Shown here piece after piece: positions 23,841 through 32,244 of a stretch of DNA of 64,000 bases. A program made the translations under genes and the position numbers. The notes under the pieces are model-generated. The model was not told the DNA's origin and made no database searches. It worked only from the letters and a program-made list of their open reading frames with translations. Within the stretch, counting starts at the first letter, position 1, and every line of letters starts with the position of its first letter. The stretch comes from Paraburkholderia tagetis (GTDB lineage: Bacteria; Pseudomonadota; Gammaproteobacteria; Burkholderiales; Burkholderiaceae): positions 124,001 to 188,000 of the forward strand of contig NZ_JAKLJA010000010.1 of NCBI RefSeq assembly GCF_022213065.1, in the 5' to 3' direction.

Positions 23841-25154
23841 ATGAACATCATCTGGGCGCGCGCCCTTGTATCGATCGTGCTACTTGCGCTCGTTTGCGCG
23901 GGCATTGGCGTGCTCTTTGGCGTCAAGCTCGCACTGGCGGTCGCGGTCGTCGCGCTGATCGGCCAAATGCTCTTCAGCACCTTCCACAAGCAACGTCTCT
24001 GGCGTCTGCTCGATGCGCCCGTCTACGGCGAAGTGCCGAGCGCTCCCGGCATCTGGGGCGAAATCTATTACCGCCTGCACAAGCTCGCCAAGCGCTGGCA
24101 CGCCCAGGTGCGTCAGGTGGAACAGCAGCACTCGCGCTTCATTCAGGCGATCCAGGCGTCGCCTAACGGCGTGGCCATGCTCGACGATCACGACCAGATC
24201 GAGTGGTGCAACGCCATCTCCGAGGTGCATTTCGGCCTCGACGCGAAGCGCGACCTGCGCCAGCACATCACTCATCTCGTGCGTCAGCCCGACTTCGTGC
24301 GCTACCTCAATTTGCACGATTACACGGACATGCTGATCATGCGCGGCATGGGTGCGAAGCGCCAGAACGTGCTTTCGGTGCAGGTGTTTCCGTACGGCGA
24401 GGGCCGCAAGCTCGTGCTCTCGCAGGACATCACCGAACTGGAGCGCACCGACGCCATGCGGCGCGACTTCGTCGCCAACGTCTCGCACGAGCTGAAGACG
24501 CCGCTCACTGTGCTCTCGGGCTTTCTGGAGACGATGCGCGAGCTGCCGCTCTCCGAGGACGAGCGCGAGCGCTATTTCGATCTGATGGAGCAGCAGGCCG
24601 CGCGCATGCGCCATATCGTGACCGATCTGCTTGTGCTGGCGAAGCTCGAAGGCGAGGGGCGTCAACCCGGCGAGCAGATGATCGATATGCGCGCGGTGCT
24701 CGGCCACGTGTGCGAGGATGCGGAGAGTCTCTCGGGCGGGCATCATCGCATCACGGCGGATTTCGACGACGGTCTGAGCGTGACTGGATCGGAGACCGAA
24801 ATATTGAGCGCGCTCGGCAATCTCGCCACCAATGCGGTGCGCTACACGCCGGAAGGCGGCGCGGTGCAGCTATCGTGGCGTGCCGAAGACGGTCGGGCGG
24901 TGTTCTCGGTCACCGATAGCGGCTATGGCATTCCGGCGAGCGACATTCCGCGCCTCACCGAGCGTTTTTATCGCGTGGACCGCAGCCGCTCGCGCGACAC
25001 GGGCGGCACGGGGCTGGGTCTTGCAATCGTCAAGCACGTATTGCAGCGCCATGACGCGGCGCTCGAAGTGAAGAGCGAGGAAGGGCGGGGCAGCACATTT
25101 ACGGTGCGCTTTCCGGCCGCGCGCACGGCGCGCCGGCAGCCGGCGCCAGTGTGA
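23841..25154 (+). CDS. phoR: Phosphate regulon sensor histidine kinase PhoR
   Basis: The 437-residue kinase has two N-terminal membrane helices (about 8-46) with essentially no periplasmic domain, as in E. coli PhoR, then a PAS domain (about 100-200). The HisKA region carries FVANVSHELKTPL with phospho-accepting H216. The ATPase domain shows NLATNAVRYTPEGG, DSGYGIP and GGTGLGLAIVKH. It phosphorylates PhoB when the Pst system senses low phosphate. It is 115 bases downstream of phoB and convergent with ppk. Confidence 0.96.
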   Translation: MNIIWARALVSIVLLALVCAGIGVLFGVKLALAVAVVALIGQMLFSTFHKQRLWRLLDAPVYGEVPSAPGIWGEIYYRLHKLAKRWHAQVRQVEQQHSRFIQAIQASPNGVAMLDDHDQIEWCNAISEVHFGLDAKRDLRQHITHLVRQPDFVRYLNLHDYTDMLIMRGMGAKRQNVLSVQVFPYGEGRKLVLSQDITELERTDAMRRDFVANVSHELKTPLTVLSGFLETMRELPLSEDERERYFDLMEQQAARMRHIVTDLLVLAKLEGEGRQPGEQMIDMRAVLGHVCEDAESLSGGHHRITADFDDGLSVTGSETEILSALGNLATNAVRYTPEGGAVQLSWRAEDGRAVFSVTDSGYGIPASDIPRLTERFYRVDRSRSRDTGGTGLGLAIVKHVLQRHDAALEVKSEEGRGSTFTVRFPAARTARRQPAPV

Positions 25155-25190
25155 GGCGCACGCGCAACGCGTAGCGCCATCACCGAAACA

Positions 25191-27254
25191 TCACGAACAG
25201 AACTTCGTCAGCAGGTTCATTTGCGCATTGCGCGCGGCCTTGCCGGCGCGACGGCGGCGGTAATGGCCGTCGCTTTGCATGAGCCACGCGCACTGGTTGT
25301 CGCCGAGGAACATCGACAGGCCTTCGGCGATCACGCGGCGCTTCATGCGCCGCTCGCGGATCGGGAACGCCACCTCGACGCGGCGGAACAGGTTGCGATC
25401 CATCCAGTCGGCGCTCGACAGATAGACATGCTCCGCGCCGCCCGCGTAGAAGTAGTAGATGCGGTGATGCTCGAGGAAGCGCCCGACGATCGAGCGCACC
25501 GTGATGTTTTCCGAAAGCCCCGGCACACCCGGTTGCAGCGAGCACACGCCGCGCACGATCAGGTCGATCTTTACGCCAGCCTGCGACGCTTCATAAAGCT
25601 CGTCGATGACCGTGGGTTCGAGCAACGCGTTCATCTTCGCGACGATGCGGGCTTTCTTGCCGGCGCGCGCCGCTTCGGCTTCGGCGCGGATCGATTCGAC
25701 CATCCTCGGATGCAGCGTGAACGGCGACTGCCACATCTCGTGCAGTTGCAGCTCGCCGCCGATGCCCGTGAGCTGCTGGAACACGTGATGGACGTCCTCG
25801 CATATTTTCGGCTCGGAGGTCATGAGGCCGAAGTCGGTGTAGAGGCGCGCCGTGCGCGGATGATAGTTGCCGGTGCCCAGGTGCACGTAGCGGCGCAGCA
25901 CCATGCGGCCGTCCACGGACGTGCGGCGCACGATCAGCATCATCTTGGCGTGGCACTTGTGGCCTACCACGCCGTAGACGACATGCGCGCCCACGGCTTC
26001 GAGCTGCGAGGCCCAGTTGATGTTGGTTTCCTCGTCGAAGCGCGCGAGCAGCTCCACCACCACCGTCACTTCCTTGCCGTTGCGCGCGGCCTGCATGAGC
26101 GCGTCCATGAGCGGCGAGTCGGTGCCGGTGCGGTAAATGGTCTGCTTGATCGCGACCACATTCGGATCGTTGGCGGCCTGCAGCAGCAGCTCGAGCACCG
26201 GCTGGAAGCTCTCATACGGATGATGGAGCAGCACGTCGCCCTGATCGATCACATCGAACATATTGCTGTTCGCCGCGATGCGTTGCGGAATGGCCGGCAC
26301 GTGCGGCACGAACTTGAGGTCGGGGCGGTCCACCTTCTCGGGCAATTGCATGAGACGCACGAGATTCACGGGGCCATCGACGTAATAGCAGTCCTTCCCG
26401 TTCAGGCCGCTTTCGTCGAGCAGACGCTTGACGAGATGCGGCGGCGTCTCGGCAGAAACTTCGAGCCGCACCGCGTTGCCCAGATGGCGCGCGGGCAGTT
26501 CGCCCTGCAAGGCCACGCGCAGGTTCGTGATTTCGTCTTCGTCGACGAACAGTTCGCTGTTGCGCGTGATGCGGAACTGATTGCAGCTACGCACGACGAG
26601 GCTCGGAAACAGTTCGCCCACGAAGCGCTGCAACAGCGAGCCGAGCAGCACGAAGCCGTGCTGGAAGCCCGAAAGCTCCTGCGGCATGCGCACGAGGCGC
26701 GGCAGCGCGCGCGGCGCCTGCACGATGCCCATGACAGCCTGGCGCCCGAAGGCGTCCTTGCCTTCTAGCTCGACCACGAAATTCAGGCTCTTGTTGAGCA
26801 CGCGCGGGAAAGGGTGCGCGGGGTCGAGCCCGATAGGCGTGAGCACGGGCAGCAGTTCGTCAACGAAATATTTGCGCGCCCACGCGGTTTGCGCCTCGTT
26901 CCAGGCGTCCGTACCGTGGAAATAGATGCCTTCCGCTTCGAGCGCCGGCAGCACGATGTCGTGCAGCATGGCGTATTGTCGATGCACGAGACGCTGCGCG
27001 CGCTCGACCACGAGCTCGTAGACGTGCTGCAGCGACATGCCGTCGGGCGAGATCGTGCCCGGGTTGTCGCGCATCTGCTCCTGGAGCCCGGCCATGCGAA
27101 CTTCGAAGAATTCGTCGAGATTGCTGCTGGTGATGCAGATGAAGCGCAGGCGCTCCAGCAAGGGAACAGATGGGTCGGCGGCCTGTGCGAGCACACGCTC
27201 GTTGAATCCCAGAATGCCCAGTTCGCGATTGAGTAAGGGATAGCGGATGGACAT
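25191..27254 (-). CDS. ppk: Polyphosphate kinase 1
   Basis: The 687-residue enzyme polymerises the terminal phosphate of ATP into polyphosphate. The four PPK1 regions are recognisable: an N-terminal domain from YPLLNRELGILGFNERVLAQA, the head domain, and two PLD-like catalytic domains. RYVHLGTGNYHPRTARLYTDFGL carries catalytic histidines, and YYFYAGGAEHVYLSSADWMDRNL closes the protein. The start at 27254 (MSIRYPLLNREL) fits homologues; a GTG 19 codons upstream is possible. A Pho-box-like array lies 52 bases before this ATG. It is convergent with phoR and divergent from ppx. Confidence 0.95.
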   Translation of the reverse strand: MSIRYPLLNRELGILGFNERVLAQAADPSVPLLERLRFICITSSNLDEFFEVRMAGLQEQMRDNPGTISPDGMSLQHVYELVVERAQRLVHRQYAMLHDIVLPALEAEGIYFHGTDAWNEAQTAWARKYFVDELLPVLTPIGLDPAHPFPRVLNKSLNFVVELEGKDAFGRQAVMGIVQAPRALPRLVRMPQELSGFQHGFVLLGSLLQRFVGELFPSLVVRSCNQFRITRNSELFVDEDEITNLRVALQGELPARHLGNAVRLEVSAETPPHLVKRLLDESGLNGKDCYYVDGPVNLVRLMQLPEKVDRPDLKFVPHVPAIPQRIAANSNMFDVIDQGDVLLHHPYESFQPVLELLLQAANDPNVVAIKQTIYRTGTDSPLMDALMQAARNGKEVTVVVELLARFDEETNINWASQLEAVGAHVVYGVVGHKCHAKMMLIVRRTSVDGRMVLRRYVHLGTGNYHPRTARLYTDFGLMTSEPKICEDVHHVFQQLTGIGGELQLHEMWQSPFTLHPRMVESIRAEAEAARAGKKARIVAKMNALLEPTVIDELYEASQAGVKIDLIVRGVCSLQPGVPGLSENITVRSIVGRFLEHHRIYYFYAGGAEHVYLSSADWMDRNLFRRVEVAFPIRERRMKRRVIAEGLSMFLGDNQCAWLMQSDGHYRRRRAGKAARNAQMNLLTKFCS

Positions 27255-27306
27255 TGGTATCGAAAGCGGAATTCCAGGTGATGATTCGAACGGACGCTCG
27301 GAAATT

Positions 27307-27335
27307 CTCACAGTTATGTGACTTTATTATGAAAA
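27307..27335 (-). promoter_or_regulatory. Probable PhoB box upstream of ppk
   Basis: On the minus strand TTTTCAT, AAGTCAC and CTGTGAG occur at exact 11-base steps, the PhoB half-site pattern. The last half-site ends 52 bases before the ppk ATG, nearly the same as for pstS and olsB. No convincing -10 sits at the expected spacing, and the final half-site deviates from TGTCA, so this box is weaker than the other two. Confidence 0.55.
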
Positions 27336-27458
27336 TTGGTGTGTCATAAATTCTACGCCCCATTTTCACGTATTCGACACCACGCACGGCAATGATGCAG
27401 CCTGGGTCAGGGCGCCCCTCGTGGGGCACTGCGGACCGCAATCGGCGCGAGGAGCGAC

Positions 27459-29069
27459 ATGGCGAAGTCGGGTACGCTTAAAATGGCATATTTGGACAGC
27501 GCGGCGGCCGCCCAGCGAGACCGGATGGCCGCGTTCGCACGCATGGAGCCTGCCCCCTCGATGGTCACTAATCCGCAACTGCTTGCCGCCGTCGATCTCG
27601 GTTCGAACAGCTTTCGTCTGATCGTCGGCCGGGTCGAGGAAACCGACGCCGGCAGCCAGATCTATCCCGTCGATGCCCTGCGCGAGCCCGTGCGCCTTGC
27701 CGCCGGCCTTTCGAAGGAGAAGATGCTCGACCGCGCCTCTCAGGTGCGCGGCTGGGACGCGCTCAAGCGCTTCGGCGAACGCCTGCGCGACTTCCACCCG
27801 GACCACGTGCGCGCCGTGGCCACCAACACGCTGCGCGTGGCGAAGAACGCGCGCGAATTTCTCGTCGAGGCGGAAAAGGCGCTCGGCTTCCCGATCGAAG
27901 TGATTGCGGGCCGCGAAGAGGCGCGCCTCATCTACGCAGGCGCTGCGCATTCGGTGCCGGCGAGCGCGGGCAAGCGCTTCGTGGTGGACATCGGCGGCGG
28001 CTCGACCGAGTTCATCATCGGCGCGCACTACACGCCGATCCACATGGAAAGCCTCTATATCGGCTGCGTGAGCCATAGCCGCCAGTTTTTCCCGGCCGGC
28101 AACGTCGACGAATACACCATGCGTCAGGCGGAGCTTGCCGCCACGCGCGAGATCCAGATTATTTCCTCTGACTACCGCACGACCGGCTGGGACCAGGCGA
28201 TCGGCTCCTCGGGCACGGCGCGCGCGCTCGCCGAGCTCGTGGAAGCGAATGGCTTCAACGACCCTGGCGTCACGCACGGCATCTCGCGCGGCGGGCTCGA
28301 GCGCCTCAAGCGCGCGCTCATCAAGGCCGAGAACGTCAACCGCCTGAAGCTCGTCGCGCTCAAGCCCGACCGCATCCCGGTGCTCGCGGGCGGTCTCTCG
28401 ATCATGATCGCCGTGTTCGACGAAATGGGCATCGACTACGTCGACACCACCGACGGCGCGCTGCGCCTGGGCGTGCTGTACGACCTGCTCGGCCGCTCGC
28501 AGCACGAGGACATGCGCACCGTCACCGTGGAAGGCTTCATGCGCCGCTACGGCGTGGATCGCGCGCAGGCGGCCCGCATCGGCGGGCTGGCGGTGAGCTT
28601 CTACAACCAGTTCGACGAGCCCGACGACGAACGCCGCGAGGAGAACCGCATGTTCCTCGGCTGGGCGGCGTCGCTGCACGAGATCGGCTTGTCGATTTCG
28701 CACAGTGCATATCACAAGCACTCGGCCTATATCGCCAGCAACGCCGACATGCCCGGCTTCTCGCGCACCGACCAGGCGCGCCTCGCCGCGCTCGTGCTCG
28801 GCCACGTAGGCAAGCTCGGCAAGCTCTCGCAGACGCGCGACGTGGAATGGCCGCTGCTGTTCTGCCTGCGCCTCGCGGGCCTCTTGAGCCGCCGCCGCGC
28901 CGATGTCGGCCTGCCGGAGATCAAGGTGATCCAGGAAGGCAAGGGCTACGAAGTGCTGCTGCCGAGCGCGTGGGTGCAGAACAATCCGCTTACCGATTAC
29001 AACCTCGTCCAGGAAGCAGCGGAGTGGGGCAAGATCGGGATTCCGTATCGCGTGGTGTATTCGGACTAG
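27459..29069 (+). CDS. ppx: Exopolyphosphatase (Ppx/GppA family)
   Basis: The 536-residue enzyme releases phosphate from polyphosphate ends. The ASKHA fold shows LAAVDLGSNSFRLIVGRV (phosphate loop 1), the FVVDIGGGSTEFIIG loop and EEARLIYAGA, followed by an HD-like C-terminal region (about 330-536). The ATG at 27459 is preceded by GAGGAG four bases away and was chosen. This leaves about 35 unconserved residues before VTNPQLLAAVDLG, where other annotations might start. It is divergent from ppk, the opposing enzyme. Confidence 0.94.
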   Translation: MAKSGTLKMAYLDSAAAAQRDRMAAFARMEPAPSMVTNPQLLAAVDLGSNSFRLIVGRVEETDAGSQIYPVDALREPVRLAAGLSKEKMLDRASQVRGWDALKRFGERLRDFHPDHVRAVATNTLRVAKNAREFLVEAEKALGFPIEVIAGREEARLIYAGAAHSVPASAGKRFVVDIGGGSTEFIIGAHYTPIHMESLYIGCVSHSRQFFPAGNVDEYTMRQAELAATREIQIISSDYRTTGWDQAIGSSGTARALAELVEANGFNDPGVTHGISRGGLERLKRALIKAENVNRLKLVALKPDRIPVLAGGLSIMIAVFDEMGIDYVDTTDGALRLGVLYDLLGRSQHEDMRTVTVEGFMRRYGVDRAQAARIGGLAVSFYNQFDEPDDERREENRMFLGWAASLHEIGLSISHSAYHKHSAYIASNADMPGFSRTDQARLAALVLGHVGKLGKLSQTRDVEWPLLFCLRLAGLLSRRRADVGLPEIKVIQEGKGYEVLLPSAWVQNNPLTDYNLVQEAAEWGKIGIPYRVVYSD

Positions 29070-29163
29070 CGATGCGCGGACTAGTAACGCGCGGACGAAT
29101 GATGCGCGGCCAAAGCGTGACGGCTGCCTGAGCCACGCGTCTTGCTGGAAGCGCTCAAGAAGC

Positions 29164-29190
29164 AACGCCCGGTCTGCTGATCCGGGCGTT
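29164..29190 (+). terminator. Stem-loop after ppx
   Basis: AACGCCCGG and CCGGGCGTT form a perfect nine-base stem around TCTGCTGAT. The tail GTGCTTTGG is only weakly T-rich. It lies between convergent ppx and olsB. Confidence 0.6.
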
Positions 29191-29250
29191 GTGCTTTGGT
29201 GCGTCGCTTATGTGTGTTCGGTGATGCGCGTTCGGTGCGTGTTCGTGCAC

Positions 29251-30069
29251 TCAACGCGCGGCGGCGTCGCCGAGGAAGTGGCGCGCGTAGCGCTCGTTGA
29301 TGTCCGAGAGACGGAACAGCGTGAGGAAGTCGGCGCAGTTGAAGTCGGGATCCCAGGCCGGCGCGCCGCAGATCTTCGCGCCAAGACGCAGATAGCCCTT
29401 GACGAGCGGCGGCGGCACGGCGGACGCGCCCGTGCGCAGCTCCTCGACGGGCAGCGGCGTGTGCGGGAACGCGCGGTACTCGGGCGCCGTGAGCGCGTTC
29501 GCGCCGAGCGTGGTGTAGAGATTGGCGGCGTAGTGGCCGCCGTCGGCCATCGCGACGCTCGCGCAGCCGAGCATCGTCTCGTAGCCGTTATGCGTCATGT
29601 AGGCGCCGAGACCGCCCCACAGCGACATGATGACCGAGCCGCTACGGTAGTCGGGATGCACGCACGAGCGGCCCACCTCGACCATCTTGGGGCGCAGGTG
29701 CGCGAGGCGCGACACGTCGAATTCGCTCTCGGCGTAGAGGCGGCCGATGCGCGCGGCCTGGTGCGGCGGCAGCACGCGGTAGGTGCCCACGACCTTGAGC
29801 GTGTCAAGGTCGCGCACGAGCAGGTGATCGCACCAGCTATCGAAGGCGTCGACGTCGAGGCCCGCCGGGCCCGAGAGACGCGCACCCATTTCCTCGGCGA
29901 ACACGCGGTAGCGCAGGCGCTGCGCTTCGCGCAGCTCTTCGTCGCTGCGAGCCCAGGCCACCTGCAGGCGATGCTGCGCGGTAACCGTTTCTTCGGCGCG
30001 CGGCAGACGTCGATTCGACTCGAAGAGACTCGAGGCGAACGGCAGGGAGGGCGTCGGCAGATCTCGCAT
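29251..30069 (-). CDS. olsB: L-ornithine N-alpha-acyltransferase (ornithine lipid synthesis)
   Basis: The 272-residue GNAT-fold protein belongs to the OlsB/hemolysin-like acyltransferase family. LREAQRLRYRVFAEEMGARL, CDHLLVRDLDTLKVVGTYRVLPP and VEVGRSCVHPDYRSGSVIMSLWGGL are the family landmarks. OlsB transfers a 3-hydroxyacyl chain from ACP to ornithine, giving lyso-ornithine lipid, the first step of a phosphorus-free membrane lipid often made in phosphate starvation. The ATG at 30069 has AGGA upstream. A start 13 codons earlier (30108) is less likely because it would overlap the predicted promoter. No olsA is in the window. Confidence 0.88.
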   Translation of the reverse strand: MRDLPTPSLPFASSLFESNRRLPRAEETVTAQHRLQVAWARSDEELREAQRLRYRVFAEEMGARLSGPAGLDVDAFDSWCDHLLVRDLDTLKVVGTYRVLPPHQAARIGRLYAESEFDVSRLAHLRPKMVEVGRSCVHPDYRSGSVIMSLWGGLGAYMTHNGYETMLGCASVAMADGGHYAANLYTTLGANALTAPEYRAFPHTPLPVEELRTGASAVPPPLVKGYLRLGAKICGAPAWDPDFNCADFLTLFRLSDINERYARHFLGDAAAR

Positions 30070-30106
30070 GGGGCGTCCTGGTCGGAAGTAAAAGAACTTT
30101 TCCGGC

Positions 30107-30162
30107 AATGTAGTAAGACGCGGTTACGTTTCCATGAAAACGCAATGACGATTCGGTGACGC
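30107..30162 (-). promoter_or_regulatory. PhoB (Pho) box and -10 of olsB
   Basis: On the minus strand GCGTCAC (30156-30162), TCGTCAT (30145-30151), TTTTCAT (30134-30140) and ACGTAAC (30123-30129) occur at exact 11-base steps. TACATT (30107-30112) follows after ten bases, the same -10 spacing as at pstS. The ATG of olsB is 53 bases beyond the last half-site. The arrangement predicts PhoB activation of ornithine lipid synthesis. Confidence 0.8.
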
Positions 30163-30229
30163 GCTGTAAGGCGGGGATGGGGAGGGGCGGCGGGCAAGGG
30201 TTGCGAGGGCGGTTTGCGCCGCCAGGGCG

Positions 30230-30691
30230 CTAGACGAGATCGGGCGTGATGGCGGCGAGCAGGATGGCTTCGCCGTCGCCGTTGCGCTCGCGGCTTTTGA
30301 TCCAGAAGACGCCGGCTTTTTTCAGGGCCCAACTGCGGTTTTCTTCATTCGACAGCAGATGCGCAGCCACTTCGCCGAGTGTCGGCTGGTGGCCGATCAC
30401 AACGACCGTGGAGGCGATGCCTTTGGGCCAGCCGACGGCGGCGAGCACGGCGTCGACGCTCGCGTCGGGCGCGAGCTCGCGTACGACGCGGTACTGATCG
30501 GTGAGCGCCTCGGCGGTCTGGATCGTGCGCGCGGCGGGGCTCGCGAGGATCACGGCGTCGTCGGGCAGGCGCGCGCGCAGCCAGCGCGCGACGTTCTGCG
30601 CCTGCTTGCGCCCGCGCGTGGTGAGCTGGCGGGCGAGATCGCTCGCGGCGGTGTCTTCGGCTTCGGCGTGGCGCCAGAGGATGAGGTTCAT
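30230..30691 (-). CDS. sixA: Phosphohistidine phosphatase SixA
   Basis: The 153-residue histidine phosphatase has the RHG-type motif LILWRHAEAE near the N-terminus (phosphohistidine about H8), the middle block LASPAARTIQTAEAL, and VVIGHQPTLGEVAAHLL with the second catalytic histidine. E. coli SixA dephosphorylates phosphohistidines of phosphotransfer proteins. The start at 30691 (MNLILWRHAEAE) is where the fold begins; the 22 codons upstream look unconserved. It follows the phosphate block but need not belong to it. Confidence 0.92.
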   Translation of the reverse strand: MNLILWRHAEAEDTAASDLARQLTTRGRKQAQNVARWLRARLPDDAVILASPAARTIQTAEALTDQYRVVRELAPDASVDAVLAAVGWPKGIASTVVVIGHQPTLGEVAAHLLSNEENRSWALKKAGVFWIKSRERNGDGEAILLAAITPDLV

Positions 30692-30802
30692 TTGGCGGCT
30701 CTCTTGAGGGATGGGCATGTGTGGATGGTTTCCACGCGGGTTTCCTGCATGGTGCACGCGGGGCGAGGCGGCGGCAAGGTATCCGTCTTAAGCGATGTGG
30801 AT

Positions 30803-30832
30803 TTGACGATCCCGGAAAGAGGGCGATATAAT
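30803..30832 (+). promoter_or_regulatory. Promoter of tRNA-Pro
   Basis: TTGACG (30803-30808) and TATAAT (30827-30832) are separated by 18 bases. Transcription would begin about five bases upstream of the mature tRNA end. This is one of the best promoters in the window. Confidence 0.85.
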
Positions 30833-30843
30833 CGACAATTCGT

Positions 30844-30920
30844 CGGAGCGTAGCGCAGCCTGGTAGCGCATCTGATTTGGGATCAGAGGGTCGTAGGTTC
30901 GAATCCTATCGCTCCGACCA
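30844..30920 (+). tRNA. tRNA-Pro (anticodon TGG)
   Basis: The 77-nt cloverleaf has the acceptor stem CGGAGCG/CGCTCCG, a D-arm GCGCAGCCTGGTAGCGC, the anticodon stem TCTGA/TCAGA with loop TTTGGGA (anticodon TGG, proline), a T-arm with GGTTCGAATCC and an encoded CCA. The strong promoter upstream and the terminator downstream make it a single-gene unit. Confidence 0.98.
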
Positions 30921-30928
30921 GTAATATC

Positions 30929-30960
30929 AAGGGCTTAGCGCATGCTAAGCCCTTTTTCTT
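30929..30960 (+). terminator. Terminator of tRNA-Pro
   Basis: A perfect stem AAGGGCTTAGC/GCTAAGCCCTT with loop GCAT is followed by a T-rich tail (TTTCTTTTT). Confidence 0.92.
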
Positions 30961-31002
30961 TTTGCGCGGGCGGCGGTGTTGCCGGGCGGGTTCCCGGATG
31001 TT

Positions 31003-31683
31003 TCAAGAACCGGCCAGCCCGTGGAGCATTGCATACTGAATCAGCTCGGCGTTGGATGTCAGGTGCAGTTTGCGCATCGCCGCCATTTTCTGAGTGCCGA
31101 TCGTGGAAGTCGTGCGGCCGGAGCGGCGGGCAATTTCGGTTAGTGACATGCCGCGCGCAATTAACTGGACGACTTCGCGTTCCTTGCATGAAAGCACGAG
31201 TTTGCGCTTGATCTCTGCTGGTGCGGATGCCGAAAGCCTTCGCGCGATCATATCGGAGACGGCAATTTTGCGGCCAGACTGCGCATACTGACAGACCTTC
31301 GTGAGCTCGCACATCGACTCGTCTTTGGTGACGATGCCGGCAACGCGTGCCTTTATGAGTTCTTTGATTATGCTGATGCTGGTTGTCATTGTGAAGACGA
31401 CAACAGGGGTGGCTGGATATTTGAATCTGAGCCACCGGATCAGTGCCATGCCGTCCGTTTCAGGGGCGTCCCAGCACATTGCGAGATCTGTGACGATCAG
31501 ATCGCAGGGGGTTTTGTGCAATACATTCAGCAGATCGAGTCCCGATTTTGCAAGCGCGACAATCTCATAACCGGGCAGGTTCGTAAAGGCAGCGGCAACG
31601 GCCAGTCGTACGATGGGATGGTCATCGGCAATAATGACGCGGACGTAATTGGGAGTATTGGTAGGGTTTTTATGGTGCGTCAA
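31003..31683 (-). CDS. Orphan LuxR/NarL-type response regulator
   Basis: The 226-residue protein has a receiver domain (IIADDHP acidic pair D20-D21, phosphoacceptor D66 in LIVTDLAM, T98, K120) and a C-terminal LuxR-type helix-turn-helix (about 155-220: LSCKEREVVQLIARGMSLTEIARRSG). It resembles RcsB-like regulators. The likely start is TTG at 31683, because AAGGAG lies eight bases upstream and the product begins MTHHKNPTN just before the receiver. The longer frame to 31824 adds 47 poorly conserved residues. No histidine kinase is nearby. It sits in DNA visibly more AT-rich than its surroundings, suggesting acquisition or a regulatory island. Confidence 0.85.
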   Translation of the reverse strand: MTHHKNPTNTPNYVRVIIADDHPIVRLAVAAAFTNLPGYEIVALAKSGLDLLNVLHKTPCDLIVTDLAMCWDAPETDGMALIRWLRFKYPATPVVVFTMTTSISIIKELIKARVAGIVTKDESMCELTKVCQYAQSGRKIAVSDMIARRLSASAPAEIKRKLVLSCKEREVVQLIARGMSLTEIARRSGRTTSTIGTQKMAAMRKLHLTSNAELIQYAMLHGLAGS

Positions 31684-32133
31684 AATTAGTACTCCTTTGA
31701 TGTTTGCATTTCGATTTATCTGCGACCTGATTGCATAAATTTCCTGCATCTCTTTTCGCCCCCTGACCTTGCGTTCCTGCGAGAGGGAAATTTCCTGGTT
31801 AAATGAGGCGTGACTATGGAGCACTCTGTCAAATATCGTCAGACCAATAAATAAGATTATTTCTACGCAGATTTATTTTTATGCGTAATAAATATGTTTG
31901 TGATTGTGTAATTATCCTGAAGAGGAAATTTTCGAAAATATTCCTGTTTCATGAAGCGATATTGGGTCATGAGGCGATATTGGGACGAGATGCAAACGTG
32001 CATCGAACGGGTGGGAATTTAATCACGCGGATCTTGCGGGGATGCTCCAGCTAGCGGTGCGTAACCCTGCGCTGCTGCAAGACAGATCGAAGTTTGGGGG
32101 TGAACGCATCCGCTTCCCCAACCCCGTCAAATA
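31684..32133. other. AT-rich intergenic region with an 18-base tandem duplication
   Basis: About 450 bases hold no supported gene and are much richer in A/T than the rest of the window (notably 31840-31945). An 18-base unit starting TCATGA is repeated directly at 31949-31966 and 31967-31984 with one mismatch. The region is upstream of both the minus-strand response regulator and the plus-strand imu cassette. Confidence 0.7.
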
Positions 32134-32149
32134 CTGTATAAATATACAG
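32134..32149 (+). promoter_or_regulatory. LexA (SOS) box of the imuA operon
   Basis: CTGTATAAATATACAG is a perfect 16-base palindromic ends match to the LexA consensus CTGT-N8-ACAG. It lies 95 bases before the imuA ATG. Repression by LexA and induction by DNA damage are expected from the known regulation of imu cassettes. Confidence 0.92.
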
Positions 32150-32244
32150 GTAGCGGCGAGGTCTTTCGCGCCGCGCCGGCAATCCTGTCATGCCCCGTTT
32201 TGCGTTGGGCAGGGCGTTCTATTTCCTTTTTTCAGAGCGCAATC

